Shown here: positions 20,155-26,097 of the stretch, in pieces
Numbering within the stretch: the first letter of the stretch is position 1
Layout: every line of letters starts with the position of its first letter
Virus record (IMG/VR): IMGVR_UViG_3300009181_000297
Span: 1-26,097 of that record
Strand: one strand, 5' to 3'
DNA length: 26,097 nucleotides
From: a virus
The notes under the pieces: generated by a model
Told to the model about the DNA's origin: nothing
Databases searched by the model: none
Seen by the model: the letters and a program-made list of their open reading frames with translations, nothing else
Made by a program: the position numbers and the translations under genes

Positions 20155-21252
20155 ATGAAAAAGGTTTTATCTGTAGTATTTCTATCACTCATGGCAGCAA
20201 TGTCGCAGGCACAGACTCTGAGTCCCGCCACTGCCGCTGTTACTTATGATCTCAGTCAGGTGACATTACCGTCCGTGTCAGATGTCACCCTCACGGCACC
20301 CAATGCTGCTGGGTATTTTTACAATACCCAGATCACCACTGGCTTTGACAGTGTGGTCAGTGTTTCACCCAGTGTGGGCTATTTGCCTGCTGGTACCAGT
20401 ATCTCAGTGCATCTCACGCTGAACACCGCTGGCCTCAGTGCCCTGGCTGTGGGTTCTTATCCCGTGCTGGTGAGCTTTGTTCCGTTGTATGCCAATCCAG
20501 CACAGGCCAACGCAAACACCCTGAGCTTGTTGTTGACCGTCAACGTCACCAATAGCCGTACTTATGTGCTGCCTGGTGCCAATGACCGTGCCATTCCACA
20601 CATTGCCACTGGTGGTGTATGGAAGACACGTATTCGGCTGGTGAATACGTCAAGTTCTATCAGTATCAATTCCTTGCAGTTCTTCAACGATGCTGGCGTG
20701 GCCACAAACTATCTAGTCAATGGGTTCAGCACACAGTATGTGCCTGCCGTAACTGTGCCAGCCAAGGGGGTAGTGGATGTGCTGGTGGACTCAGTTCAGC
20801 CGCAGTCCGGTACTGCCGTGGTACACACTGTGCAGGGATCAGTGCCTGGCATCAATGTGGTATTCGTGAGCACCACTCCCAACTTCCAGAGTGCGATCGA
20901 AGTCAAACCCAGCTCGGCCAGTGGGTTCAGTGTGGCATTTGACAACACCACCGCCACAAGGCGCAGTACTGGTATTGCCATCAGCAATGCGCTGAACTAC
21001 CCACAGACAGTGACCCTGGAGTTCCTGGACACCAATGGTGTTAACCTGTTGCCCATTACTACAACCCCGCTGACTGCGGTGGTACCAGCTGGTGGCCATG
21101 TCATTTTCGTAATGGATCAGGCTTATACCTTCACGCAGAATCGCACTGGCGTCTTGCGGGTGTCCGGAACTCAGCCCACGCTGACTGGTTTTGGTCTTGT
21201 GATGGACCTGGTCAACGGGTTCTTCTTCACCGAGCCTGCTTTCCTCAATTAA
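20155..21252 (+). CDS. secreted protein with signal peptide, bacterial-type beta-sandwich repeats
   Basis: 365 residues. The N-terminus MKKVLSVVFLSLMAAMSQAQ is a classic Sec signal with cleavage probably after A19. Residues 20-135 form a BACON/Ig-like beta domain (VVSVSPSVGYLPAGTSISVHL, then LSLLLTVNVTN). Two related modules follow, starting IPHIATGGVWKTRIRLVNTSSSIS and VAFDNTTATRRSTGIAISNA; sequences of this kind occur in extracellular proteins of environmental bacteria. There is no catalytic motif. AGAGGA precedes the ATG, and a strong terminator follows. It is probably a host-derived accessory gene altering the envelope or the surroundings of the infected cell; that role is inference. Confidence 0.8.
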   Translation: MKKVLSVVFLSLMAAMSQAQTLSPATAAVTYDLSQVTLPSVSDVTLTAPNAAGYFYNTQITTGFDSVVSVSPSVGYLPAGTSISVHLTLNTAGLSALAVGSYPVLVSFVPLYANPAQANANTLSLLLTVNVTNSRTYVLPGANDRAIPHIATGGVWKTRIRLVNTSSSISINSLQFFNDAGVATNYLVNGFSTQYVPAVTVPAKGVVDVLVDSVQPQSGTAVVHTVQGSVPGINVVFVSTTPNFQSAIEVKPSSASGFSVAFDNTTATRRSTGIAISNALNYPQTVTLEFLDTNGVNLLPITTTPLTAVVPAGGHVIFVMDQAYTFTQNRTGVLRVSGTQPTLTGFGLVMDLVNGFFFTEPAFLN

Positions 21253-21276
21253 AACTTCAATGTTGTAAGTTGGTAC

Positions 21277-21303
21277 AAGAACGGGGACCCTGTCCCCGTT
21301 CTT
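21277..21303 (+). terminator. intrinsic terminator after the secreted-protein gene
   Basis: AAGAACGGGGAC pairs with GTCCCCGTTCTT (12 bp) around CCT, followed by CTGCG. The stem carries its own A-rich and T-rich ends. Confidence 0.82.
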
Positions 21304-21330
21304 CTGCGTATACCAGCTGAATATCTTTTG

Positions 21331-21360
21331 TTGACATTGCTATTTGGTCTGTGCTATAAT
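21331..21360 (+). promoter_or_regulatory. sigma70-like promoter giving a leaderless RNA ligase transcript
   Basis: TTGACA at 21331-21336 and TATAAT at 21355-21360, 18-bp spacer. AGTAGT then the ATG at 21367. It is the nearest recognisable promoter upstream of the tmRNA. Confidence 0.86.
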
Positions 21361-21366
21361 AGTAGT

Positions 21367-22488
21367 ATGCCGGTACTGAACATCCAGACTTTGTTGCGTA
21401 CTCAAACTGATGCATTAGCTCAGCTCAAGACACTGGGTGTGGAGCCCAAGGCTCACCCACAGTGGCCCAACCTGCTACAGTTCACATACGACCAGATCGC
21501 CGCATCTGAACACAAGTCTCACCCTGTGGTGGTAGAGAGTCGAGGACTGATACTGGATCAGGATCAGAACTGGCGCGTGGTAGCACAACCGTTTACTCGA
21601 TTCTTTAACCAGGGCGAGACTGGTGCTGCTGACATTGACTGGTCCACTGCCAAAGTGCAGGAGAAGCTGGACGGCAGTTTGATGATTGTGTACTGGTATG
21701 CTGGTGCATGGCAAGTGGCGACCAAAGGGTCGCCAGATGCTGGCGGAAATGTGGGTGAGCACAGCTTTACCTTTGCTGAGCTGTTCTGGCGTACTTGGCA
21801 GGATCAGTATTCTGACGTCAGCGATCTGTTCCCAGGCTGGACCTATTGCTTTGAGCTCACCAGTCAGTATAACCGTATTGTGACTCAGCAATCAGACAAC
21901 ACTGGCAATCTGACGCTGATTGGTGTTCGTGATCAGGATGGCGCTGAGCATCCAGTTGCTCTGTGGGCTCACTGCTGGGATGTGGTACGTGAGTTTGCGT
22001 TGACTTCAGTTGCTGATGTACTGGCCGCGGCTGATGCGCTGGACCCTGCACATCAAGAAGGCTATGTGGTGGTGGACCAGCACTGGCGTCGCATCAAGAT
22101 CAAGAGTCCGCGTTATGTACTAATTCATCACCTCAAGGACAGTTTGCACACTCGTGGGCTAGTTGAGCTGGTGCAGCGTGGTGAGGATTCAGAAGTGTTT
22201 GCCTACTTTCCTGACCTCCGAGTACGGTATGATCAGATTTTAGCACAGATGCACTCACTGGGCCAAGAGATTGATCAGTGGTTTATTCAGGTGGCAGTTA
22301 GTAACACCAGCCGTAAGAACTTTGCTTTGGCAGCTCAGGCTCAAGTGCCTACGCCAGTGCTGGGTGCTATGTTTGCCCTGCTGGATGCCAAGCAGGCCAA
22401 TGGTTTTAAGTGGCTGTGTGTGCAGGCACCAGCTCGTACTGTAGAAATATTATCCCTCATGGAGGTATCAAATGACGTCAATTACTGA
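21367..22488 (+). CDS. rnlA: RNA ligase, T4 Rnl1 type
   Basis: 373 residues, practically the length of T4 RNA ligase 1 (374). It joins 5'-phosphate and 3'-OH RNA ends through an AMP-lysine intermediate. The nucleotidyl-transferase motifs are present: K100 in QEKLDGSLMIVYW (motif I; K99 in T4), RGLILD with FTRFFNQGE before it, a CFELTSQYNRIV segment, EGYVVVD (motif IV) and KIKSPRYVLIHHL (motif V). The C-terminal domain (about 275-373) corresponds to the tRNA-contact region of Rnl1. The ATG is at the predicted transcript start. With Pnkp (9143) it can repair tRNA cleaved by anticodon nucleases. The last codons overlap the next gene by 17 bp. Confidence 0.93.
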   Translation: MPVLNIQTLLRTQTDALAQLKTLGVEPKAHPQWPNLLQFTYDQIAASEHKSHPVVVESRGLILDQDQNWRVVAQPFTRFFNQGETGAADIDWSTAKVQEKLDGSLMIVYWYAGAWQVATKGSPDAGGNVGEHSFTFAELFWRTWQDQYSDVSDLFPGWTYCFELTSQYNRIVTQQSDNTGNLTLIGVRDQDGAEHPVALWAHCWDVVREFALTSVADVLAAADALDPAHQEGYVVVDQHWRRIKIKSPRYVLIHHLKDSLHTRGLVELVQRGEDSEVFAYFPDLRVRYDQILAQMHSLGQEIDQWFIQVAVSNTSRKNFALAAQAQVPTPVLGAMFALLDAKQANGFKWLCVQAPARTVEILSLMEVSNDVNY

Positions 22489-22840
22489 TTTTGTAGATGA
22501 AAACCAACGTGTCAATGTGGGCAAATATCACCAGGCTCTACGTGATGCTGGCGAAGCATGTAATAGCTGTAATGGGTTTATTTCGCACCCCAATGGCAGT
22601 CCCACAGTGTGTTACAACTGCCGCACGCTGAGCAGCCGTGAGCAAATGACCAACGACCAGTGTGTGCGCTGTCCCAACTGTGGTCATGAATTTAATGTGT
22701 GGCAGCACACAGATTATTATCTACTGTGGGACTCTGGAACTCACCCGGTGGAATGTACTGAATGCAATACCCAGTTTGACATCCAGACTCAGATAACCTA
22801 TACCTTTGTCAGTCCTGCCATGAAGGACCACAATGGCTAG
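22472..22840 (+). CDS. zinc-ribbon-like phage protein
   Basis: 122 residues with GGAGG 5 bp before the ATG, located inside the ligase gene end. It has four CxxC knuckles: C30/C33, C47/C50, C67/C70 (with C64) and C95/C98, enough for two zinc sites. The second half (CPNCGHEFNVWQHTDYYLLWDSGTHPVECTECNTQFDIQ) is a classic zinc ribbon. Such proteins bind nucleic acids or serve as subunits. It overlaps the next gene by 8 bp. Specific function unknown. Confidence 0.8.
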   Translation: MTSITDFVDENQRVNVGKYHQALRDAGEACNSCNGFISHPNGSPTVCYNCRTLSSREQMTNDQCVRCPNCGHEFNVWQHTDYYLLWDSGTHPVECTECNTQFDIQTQITYTFVSPAMKDHNG

Positions 22841-23285
22841 ACCTCAACTAGTAGAGTGGGAGTGGGACGATGAGTTCAGTAGTGGGTGCAAAGTTAATCG
22901 AGCGAAAAATAAGTGTGATATTTGCAATGCATCGCGCGGAGAAGGTAGGCAGGGCAGCCTGTGTCTCGATTGTGATCACACCATAGAGTTGTTCAATCAT
23001 ACCGATCTACGGTATATGGCCGCCACTGTGATTCAGCAGAATGTCGTACTGCGATGTGATCCAACCAAGCCCTTGTATACTTCAGAACTATGGGATCAGT
23101 TAGCTCAGCGTCATCGCCAGGGTACGTTGGGGTGGTCAGAGTATTCTGGCTGGCCCCAATTATCCCTGATACGACAAGTTAAATGCTTTATCAGACAGTA
23201 TAATTGTATGTCCTGGAGCAACATGGACCAGGTGTGGCAGGATTATCAGGCGTTTGTTGCCCAAAAAGAATTCTGGTGCCAGTGA
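22833..23285 (+). CDS. small zinc-knuckle protein upstream of the tmRNA
   Basis: 150 residues with C28/C31 and C44/C47 (CDICNASRGEGRQGSLCLDC), a single four-Cys zinc site, then a helical region rich in Trp and Gln (SELWDQLAQRHRQGTLGWSEYSGWPQL). Its stop is at 23285; the tmRNA acceptor piece begins right after, so the RNA may be processed from the same transcript. It overlaps the zinc-ribbon gene. No family recognised. Confidence 0.75.
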   Translation: MARPQLVEWEWDDEFSSGCKVNRAKNKCDICNASRGEGRQGSLCLDCDHTIELFNHTDLRYMAATVIQQNVVLRCDPTKPLYTSELWDQLAQRHRQGTLGWSEYSGWPQLSLIRQVKCFIRQYNCMSWSNMDQVWQDYQAFVAQKEFWCQ

Positions 23286-23596
23286 TATCACTGGCATAAG
23301 TAATATCGTAGTACCGCTGATGTTGATAACAACTGAAAGTGTCGTGGACGGGAGTTCGATTCTCCCCGCCTCCACTATGTAGTACTTGGGGGCGACCGGT
23401 TTCGACAGGACTCAATAGGTGACGGGAGTCAGCCGTGAAGCACTCACGTAAATCAGAGCAAACAAAAATCAGCCAACTCTAATAAGTGGTATGATGTCGC
23501 AGATTTCGGATTCACGTCCGAAGTCGCTGAACTGGCAACAGCCTAGTTCAGTTTATACGACTGAGATTGATCCTCTTGGAAACAGAATGGATCATA
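23286..23596 (+). ncRNA. ssrA: circularly permuted (two-piece) tmRNA
   Basis: The 3' (acceptor) part precedes the 5' (coding) part. The T arm is GGGAG-TTCGATT-CTCCC (23350-23366), followed by acceptor strand CGCCTCC (23367-23373), A and CTA instead of CCA. After a 13-nt spacer, GGGGGCG (23388-23394) pairs with that strand in 7 bp including a G3-U70 wobble, the alanine identity element of tmRNA. GGTTTCGACAGG matches the D-loop region of tmRNAs. Next comes an H-type pseudoknot (ACGG/CCGT at 23422-23425 and 23433-23436; GAGT/ACTC at 23426-23429 and 23442-23445). A tag frame opens at GCC (23472) and stops at TAG (23544-23546) inside a hairpin, as in P5. The outer ends of both pieces are approximate. 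Confidence 0.88.
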
Positions 23597-23627
23597 ACAA
23601 TGGCGACCCCACAAAGGTCGCCATTGT
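23597..23627 (+). terminator. terminator closing the tmRNA transcript, possibly bidirectional
   Basis: ACAATGGCGACC (23597-23608) pairs perfectly with GGTCGCCATTGT (23616-23627). It separates the plus-strand tmRNA from the convergent tail gene that ends at 23645. Confidence 0.82.
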
Positions 23628-23644
23628 CATCTAAATTATGTAAA

Positions 23645-24976
23645 TTAACCAGCCAGCATTGTCACCCAGCTCGTGCCATCACTTTGCAGCATAGCCCACT
23701 TACCAGCAGTGCCTGCCAGGATAGCCGTACCAGCGGAACCGCCAGCCACGGGTACAACGTTGCTGCCAGCACTGACCACAGTGTAAGCTGCGGTGGTCTT
23801 AATATTGAGTATTCTTCCTGGATATGTTGCTGGTGCGAGCAATGTTACCGTACACGTCGCACTAGCGTTGATTATCAGTGATGAATCAGTAGCCAGCATA
23901 GTATATGTACTGGCACTCACCGTCACTGGTGCTTTAAGTGCCAGTGAGCCAGTGAATACTCCAGCGACTGCGCCAACGTTACCCACATTGGCATTACCAG
24001 TGACACTAAGTGAGCCCAATGTACCAACTGATGTAATATTAGTTTGACTTGCTGTGGTTAATGCACCCACAATATTGGTTGCACCAATATTTCCCACATT
24101 GGCATTGCCAGTGACACTGATTGCTCCGGTGAATACTCCAGCGACTGCGCCAACGTTGCCCACATTGGCATTGCCAGTGACACTGATTGCTCCGGTGAAT
24201 ACTCCAGCGACTGCGCCAACGTTGCCCACATTGGCATTGCCAGTGACACTGATTGCTCCGGTGAAGATACCAATGCCTGTGCCAATATTTCCCACATTGG
24301 CATTGCCAGTGACACTGAGTTTACCACTTACCGCATTTATATTGCCAGCAGTGATATTGCCACTAAACACAGCAGTGGCGCCAACTACATTACCATTCAC
24401 AGTGCTGGTGCTGATGCTGGTATTGTAATTGATACCGGCTACTAGATTACTAAACCCAGTGAAACCAGTAATACCTGTTACAGGTTCTTTGCTCAACATC
24501 GCCACTCTGACACCACTGGCATACAATGACGACACATAATGTGACACAGTGCTGCTGTCAATCACAGTTTCAGTTATGGCGCCATTGGTGCCGCCACCTG
24601 AGATGCCAGAGTTAATAGCTACCCAGACTGCACCAGCATACACTTTCAGCTGCTGGTTCACAGTGTCAAACCACAGATCACCAGATACTGGATTGCTGGG
24701 AGTTGCTGTGGCTATGCCACTTAGTGGTTTCCAATATGTGCCATCCCAGACCTTTAATGTGAAATAGGTAGAATCAAACCATACCTGACCAGACTGGGGA
24801 CTGCTGGGGGCACTACCACTGGAGAAATGTTCCATAAGACGGAAAAAGTTTTGATTAATGGTGGCGCCGTAATTGGTACGGTTTTTACCCACCAACTGGA
24901 CGCTGTAAGTAGAATCCACCACATTGTCTGCTACAGATATTGGGGTCCCGTTAGATTTGTTTATCGTATAAGCCAT
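23645..24976 (-). CDS. tail fibre-like virion protein with 22-residue repeats
   Basis: 443 residues. The N-terminal 110 residues (YTINKSNGT start, then LVGKNRTNYGATINQNFFRLMEHF, SGQVWFDSTYFTLKVWDGTYWKPL, SGDLWFDTVNQQLKVY) match a domain common in virion proteins of T4-like environmental phages, where the tryptophan-rich units repeat. Residues about 215-345 contain five recognisable 22-residue units, SVTGNANVGNVGAVAGVFTG-like, probably a fibrous beta-helix stalk. The C-terminal 100 residues are a beta-rich tip ending TSWVTMLAG. AAGGAG lies 9 bp before the ATG. It could be a fibre or baseplate-attached adhesin; the receptor is unknown. Confidence 0.85.
   Translation of the reverse strand: MAYTINKSNGTPISVADNVVDSTYSVQLVGKNRTNYGATINQNFFRLMEHFSSGSAPSSPQSGQVWFDSTYFTLKVWDGTYWKPLSGIATATPSNPVSGDLWFDTVNQQLKVYAGAVWVAINSGISGGGTNGAITETVIDSSTVSHYVSSLYASGVRVAMLSKEPVTGITGFTGFSNLVAGINYNTSISTSTVNGNVVGATAVFSGNITAGNINAVSGKLSVTGNANVGNIGTGIGIFTGAISVTGNANVGNVGAVAGVFTGAISVTGNANVGNVGAVAGVFTGAISVTGNANVGNIGATNIVGALTTASQTNITSVGTLGSLSVTGNANVGNVGAVAGVFTGSLALKAPVTVSASTYTMLATDSSLIINASATCTVTLLAPATYPGRILNIKTTAAYTVVSAGSNVVPVAGGSAGTAILAGTAGKWAMLQSDGTSWVTMLAG
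24128..24259 (-). repeat. two identical 66-bp units within a longer diverged array
   Basis: 24128-24193 and 24194-24259 are identical. Flanking units at about 24062-24127 and 24260-24325, and another near 23953, are diverged copies. The unit encodes 22 residues of the tail protein. Confidence 0.85.
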
Positions 24977-25006
24977 TTACTACATCTCCTTGAAATTGTA
25001 TTCATA

Positions 25007-25612
25007 CTAGGACAAATTTGTCAATGTCTGCACGCGCACTGTATAATCAAGCTGTATCAGACGATTCAGGCTTTTCTGTACTGGATGAAAAATTACATGG
25101 GTCAACAGTTTGCCGCCGGATGATCTGAGTCCAAGTTCATCAAACACATAGGCACTGTTGTAATCCGTGGTGTTATCAAATACTTGCTGATTTGCTGGTT
25201 CACCATAGTTCAATAGGCAACTAACCAGTATATCTGTATAGGCTTTGCCCAACTGATGACTCACAGTGAGTTTGTTGTGGACTGGGTCAGTGTTGTTGCT
25301 GTAATTCTGATTTACTACTTTTTCATAAGTCTGAGCATATAACCCAGCACTGGCTCCAGTGTAGTTAGGAGTATTGTATGTGATAACACCAGTGCTGCTG
25401 ACATCAGTTCCGCCATTGCCAAATGCCATGCTTCGGATGAACCCACTGGCGCTATTCACATCATTGGCATTCAACGGCCCAGCACAAATACTCTGAGCCA
25501 ATGCCAGCGAAAAGTTTTCATAATGAATCGCATTGGGTTTGTCCACCAATACTGTGTTGGTGTCAATGTCAGTGATTTTTATCCAGCCTTTAATATCCAA
25601 AGCGATGTTCAT
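25007..25612 (-). CDS. virion structural protein, probably baseplate or tail
   Basis: 201 residues beginning MNIALDIKGWIKITDIDTNTVLVDKPNAIHYENFSLALAQS. Segments GFIRSMAFGNGGTDVSSTGVITYNTPN, AYVFDELGLRSSGG and LLTHVIFHPVQKSLNRLIQLDYTVRVQTLTNL are those of a widespread hypothetical virion protein in environmental T4-like phages. GAGGG lies upstream of the ATG, within the end of the small preceding gene (1-bp gap). Located among late minus-strand genes. Exact place in the virion not known. Confidence 0.8.
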   Translation of the reverse strand: MNIALDIKGWIKITDIDTNTVLVDKPNAIHYENFSLALAQSICAGPLNANDVNSASGFIRSMAFGNGGTDVSSTGVITYNTPNYTGASAGLYAQTYEKVVNQNYSNNTDPVHNKLTVSHQLGKAYTDILVSCLLNYGEPANQQVFDNTTDYNSAYVFDELGLRSSGGKLLTHVIFHPVQKSLNRLIQLDYTVRVQTLTNLS

Positions 25613-25613
25613 T

Positions 25614-25748
25614 CTATGCCCTCATGTTTACAATTATAGTCTGCGTTTCAGGATCTGAAATTTTTAGATATGACTCCACATACAAGCTGGGAGTCTCCTG
25701 GATCTGTTCCTGCGGTGACACAGGCGTTTTCTGATCTTGTATGTTCAT
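25614..25748 (-). CDS. 44-residue small late protein
   Basis: A short gene: MNIQDQKTPVSPQEQIQETP start, then SLYVESYLKISDPETQTIIVNMRA. The second half is a beta-like unit (YLKISDPETQTIIVNMR) resembling the start of the next protein (WIKITDIDTNTVLVDK), which suggests a related fold. A perfect TATAAATA late box lies 6 bp before the ATG. It ends 1 bp before the next gene's start. Typical of small T4-like accessory virion or assembly proteins; function unknown. Confidence 0.75.
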   Translation of the reverse strand: MNIQDQKTPVSPQEQIQETPSLYVESYLKISDPETQTIIVNMRA

Positions 25749-25754
25749 ATCAGT

Positions 25755-25762
25755 TATTTATA
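25755..25762 (-). promoter_or_regulatory. T4-type late promoter TATAAATA
   Basis: A perfect consensus box on the minus strand, followed by ACTGAT and the ATG at 25748. It overlaps the stop codon of the upstream gene (25758). Confidence 0.8.
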
Positions 25763-26097
25763 CCGGCAACTGAGCTGGGTTATTGATAAGAAACACTGCG
25801 ATGTCAGTGGAACTCAGCTGTAATCCCTGTCCATCAGTTGCCACTGCTGATCCCAGTGTGTTCCAGGTGTTGTGATAAGCTGTTAAACTGTTGGTGTTCA
25901 CTGTGGTGAATGGTCTCACACTGTGCGCCACAATATCCCCAAAGCTTAACACCGTGCCCCGAGTCAGTGTTTGTGGTGTAGCCAGTATCACCTGATTTGT
26001 TGATGTGCTAACCACCGTTGACGCTACAGCACTATTACCAGTTACCTTCATACCTGGTGTGATACCAGCAATCGAATCAATCTGTATGGTAGCATTG
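25758..26097 (-). CDS. C-terminal part of a large virion protein (cut by window edge)
   Basis: The frame is open to the window end, giving at least 112 residues; an internal ATG at 26051 is unlikely to be the start because coding sequence continues upstream (ATIQIDSIAGITPG). The pattern ITPGMKVTGNSAV then NQVILATPQTLTRGTVLSFGD is a repeat-like beta unit common in large tail, baseplate or fibre proteins of T4-like phages. The end SSTDIAVFLINNPAQLPV is intact. Confidence 0.75.
   Translation of the reverse strand, partial: NATIQIDSIAGITPGMKVTGNSAVASTVVSTSTNQVILATPQTLTRGTVLSFGDIVAHSVRPFTTVNTNSLTAYHNTWNTLGSAVATDGQGLQLSSTDIAVFLINNPAQLPV

Noticed and set aside
23339-23377. Isolated tRNA 3' half
   Set aside because: The T arm and acceptor strand have no tRNA 5' half upstream, but pair with the downstream GGGGGCG as part of the permuted tmRNA.
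23456-23485. Alternative tmRNA tag frame ending at tandem TAATAA
   Set aside because: It ends in ISQL with no alanine-rich degron, and its opening codon (GAG) does not match the usual spacing after the pseudoknot.
24054-24428. Plus-strand open frame rich in Pro, Ala, Leu and Thr with repeats
   Set aside because: It is the antisense shadow of the 66-bp repeats of the tail gene; the minus-strand frame has a Shine-Dalgarno and recognisable domains.

Overview
The window looks like part of the genome of a large, T4-related tailed phage (myovirus type) of a Gram-negative bacterium. The main clues are a T4 RNase H-type 5'-3' exonuclease, a T4 PseT-type polynucleotide kinase/phosphatase, an Rnl1-type RNA ligase of almost exactly T4 length, dihydrofolate reductase next to thymidylate synthase, T4-type late promoters (TATAAATA and close variants), and virion proteins on the opposite strand at the right end. 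A circularly permuted (two-piece) tmRNA gene suggests a host group where such genes occur, for example Alpha- or Betaproteobacteria. The host cannot be named from the sequence alone.

Layout: (1) 1-3010: late-type genes on the minus strand (two proteins sharing an N-terminus like a T4 capsid-targeting peptide, and an LpxH-like metallophosphoesterase), interleaved with a plus-strand operon of a cREC-domain protein, QueD and a small membrane protein. (2) 3051-10774: plus-strand early/middle genes for QueE, the exonuclease, conserved phage hypotheticals, a calcineurin-like phosphatase, four tandem small proteins ending in FxLRW-type sequences, polynucleotide kinase/phosphatase and a SAM methyltransferase. 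(3) 10825-16620: a promoter-rich cassette region with zinc-binding and zincin-like proteins, an L7/L12-like protein, a possible toxin-like pair, a GIY-YIG protein, a 55-residue acidic protein, a MoxR AAA ATPase, a pentapeptide-repeat protein and a DUF2201/VWA metal-binding protein. (4) 16628-21303: small hypotheticals, DHFR, ThyA and a secreted protein of bacterial look. (5) 21331-23627: RNA ligase, two zinc-ribbon-like proteins and the permuted tmRNA. (6) 23645-26097, minus strand: tail or virion proteins, the last cut by the window edge.

The most striking feature is promoter architecture. At least nine sigma70-like promoters (TTGACA, 17-18 bp, TATAAT/TATACT, usually preceded by TTGC) place the -10 box exactly 6 bp upstream of an ATG or GTG, so the predicted transcript begins at the start codon. 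Four T4-type late promoters end 5 bp before an ATG, and a fifth 6 bp before one. Leaderless mRNA therefore seems to be a normal mode of expression in this phage. A second sigma70-like class has an identical 16-nt initial transcribed sequence plus a Shine-Dalgarno, and drives the 55-residue protein, the MoxR ATPase and the VWA protein, suggesting one co-regulated module.

Functionally, the window combines RNA repair (cREC, Pnkp, Rnl1), ribosome rescue (tmRNA), a possible translation-factor mimic (L7/L12-like), part of a 7-deazaguanine pathway (QueD, QueE) and thymidylate synthesis (DHFR, ThyA). This fits a phage that defends its RNA and translation against host nucleases and may modify its DNA. 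Family names come from reading the translations by eye; no database search was run.
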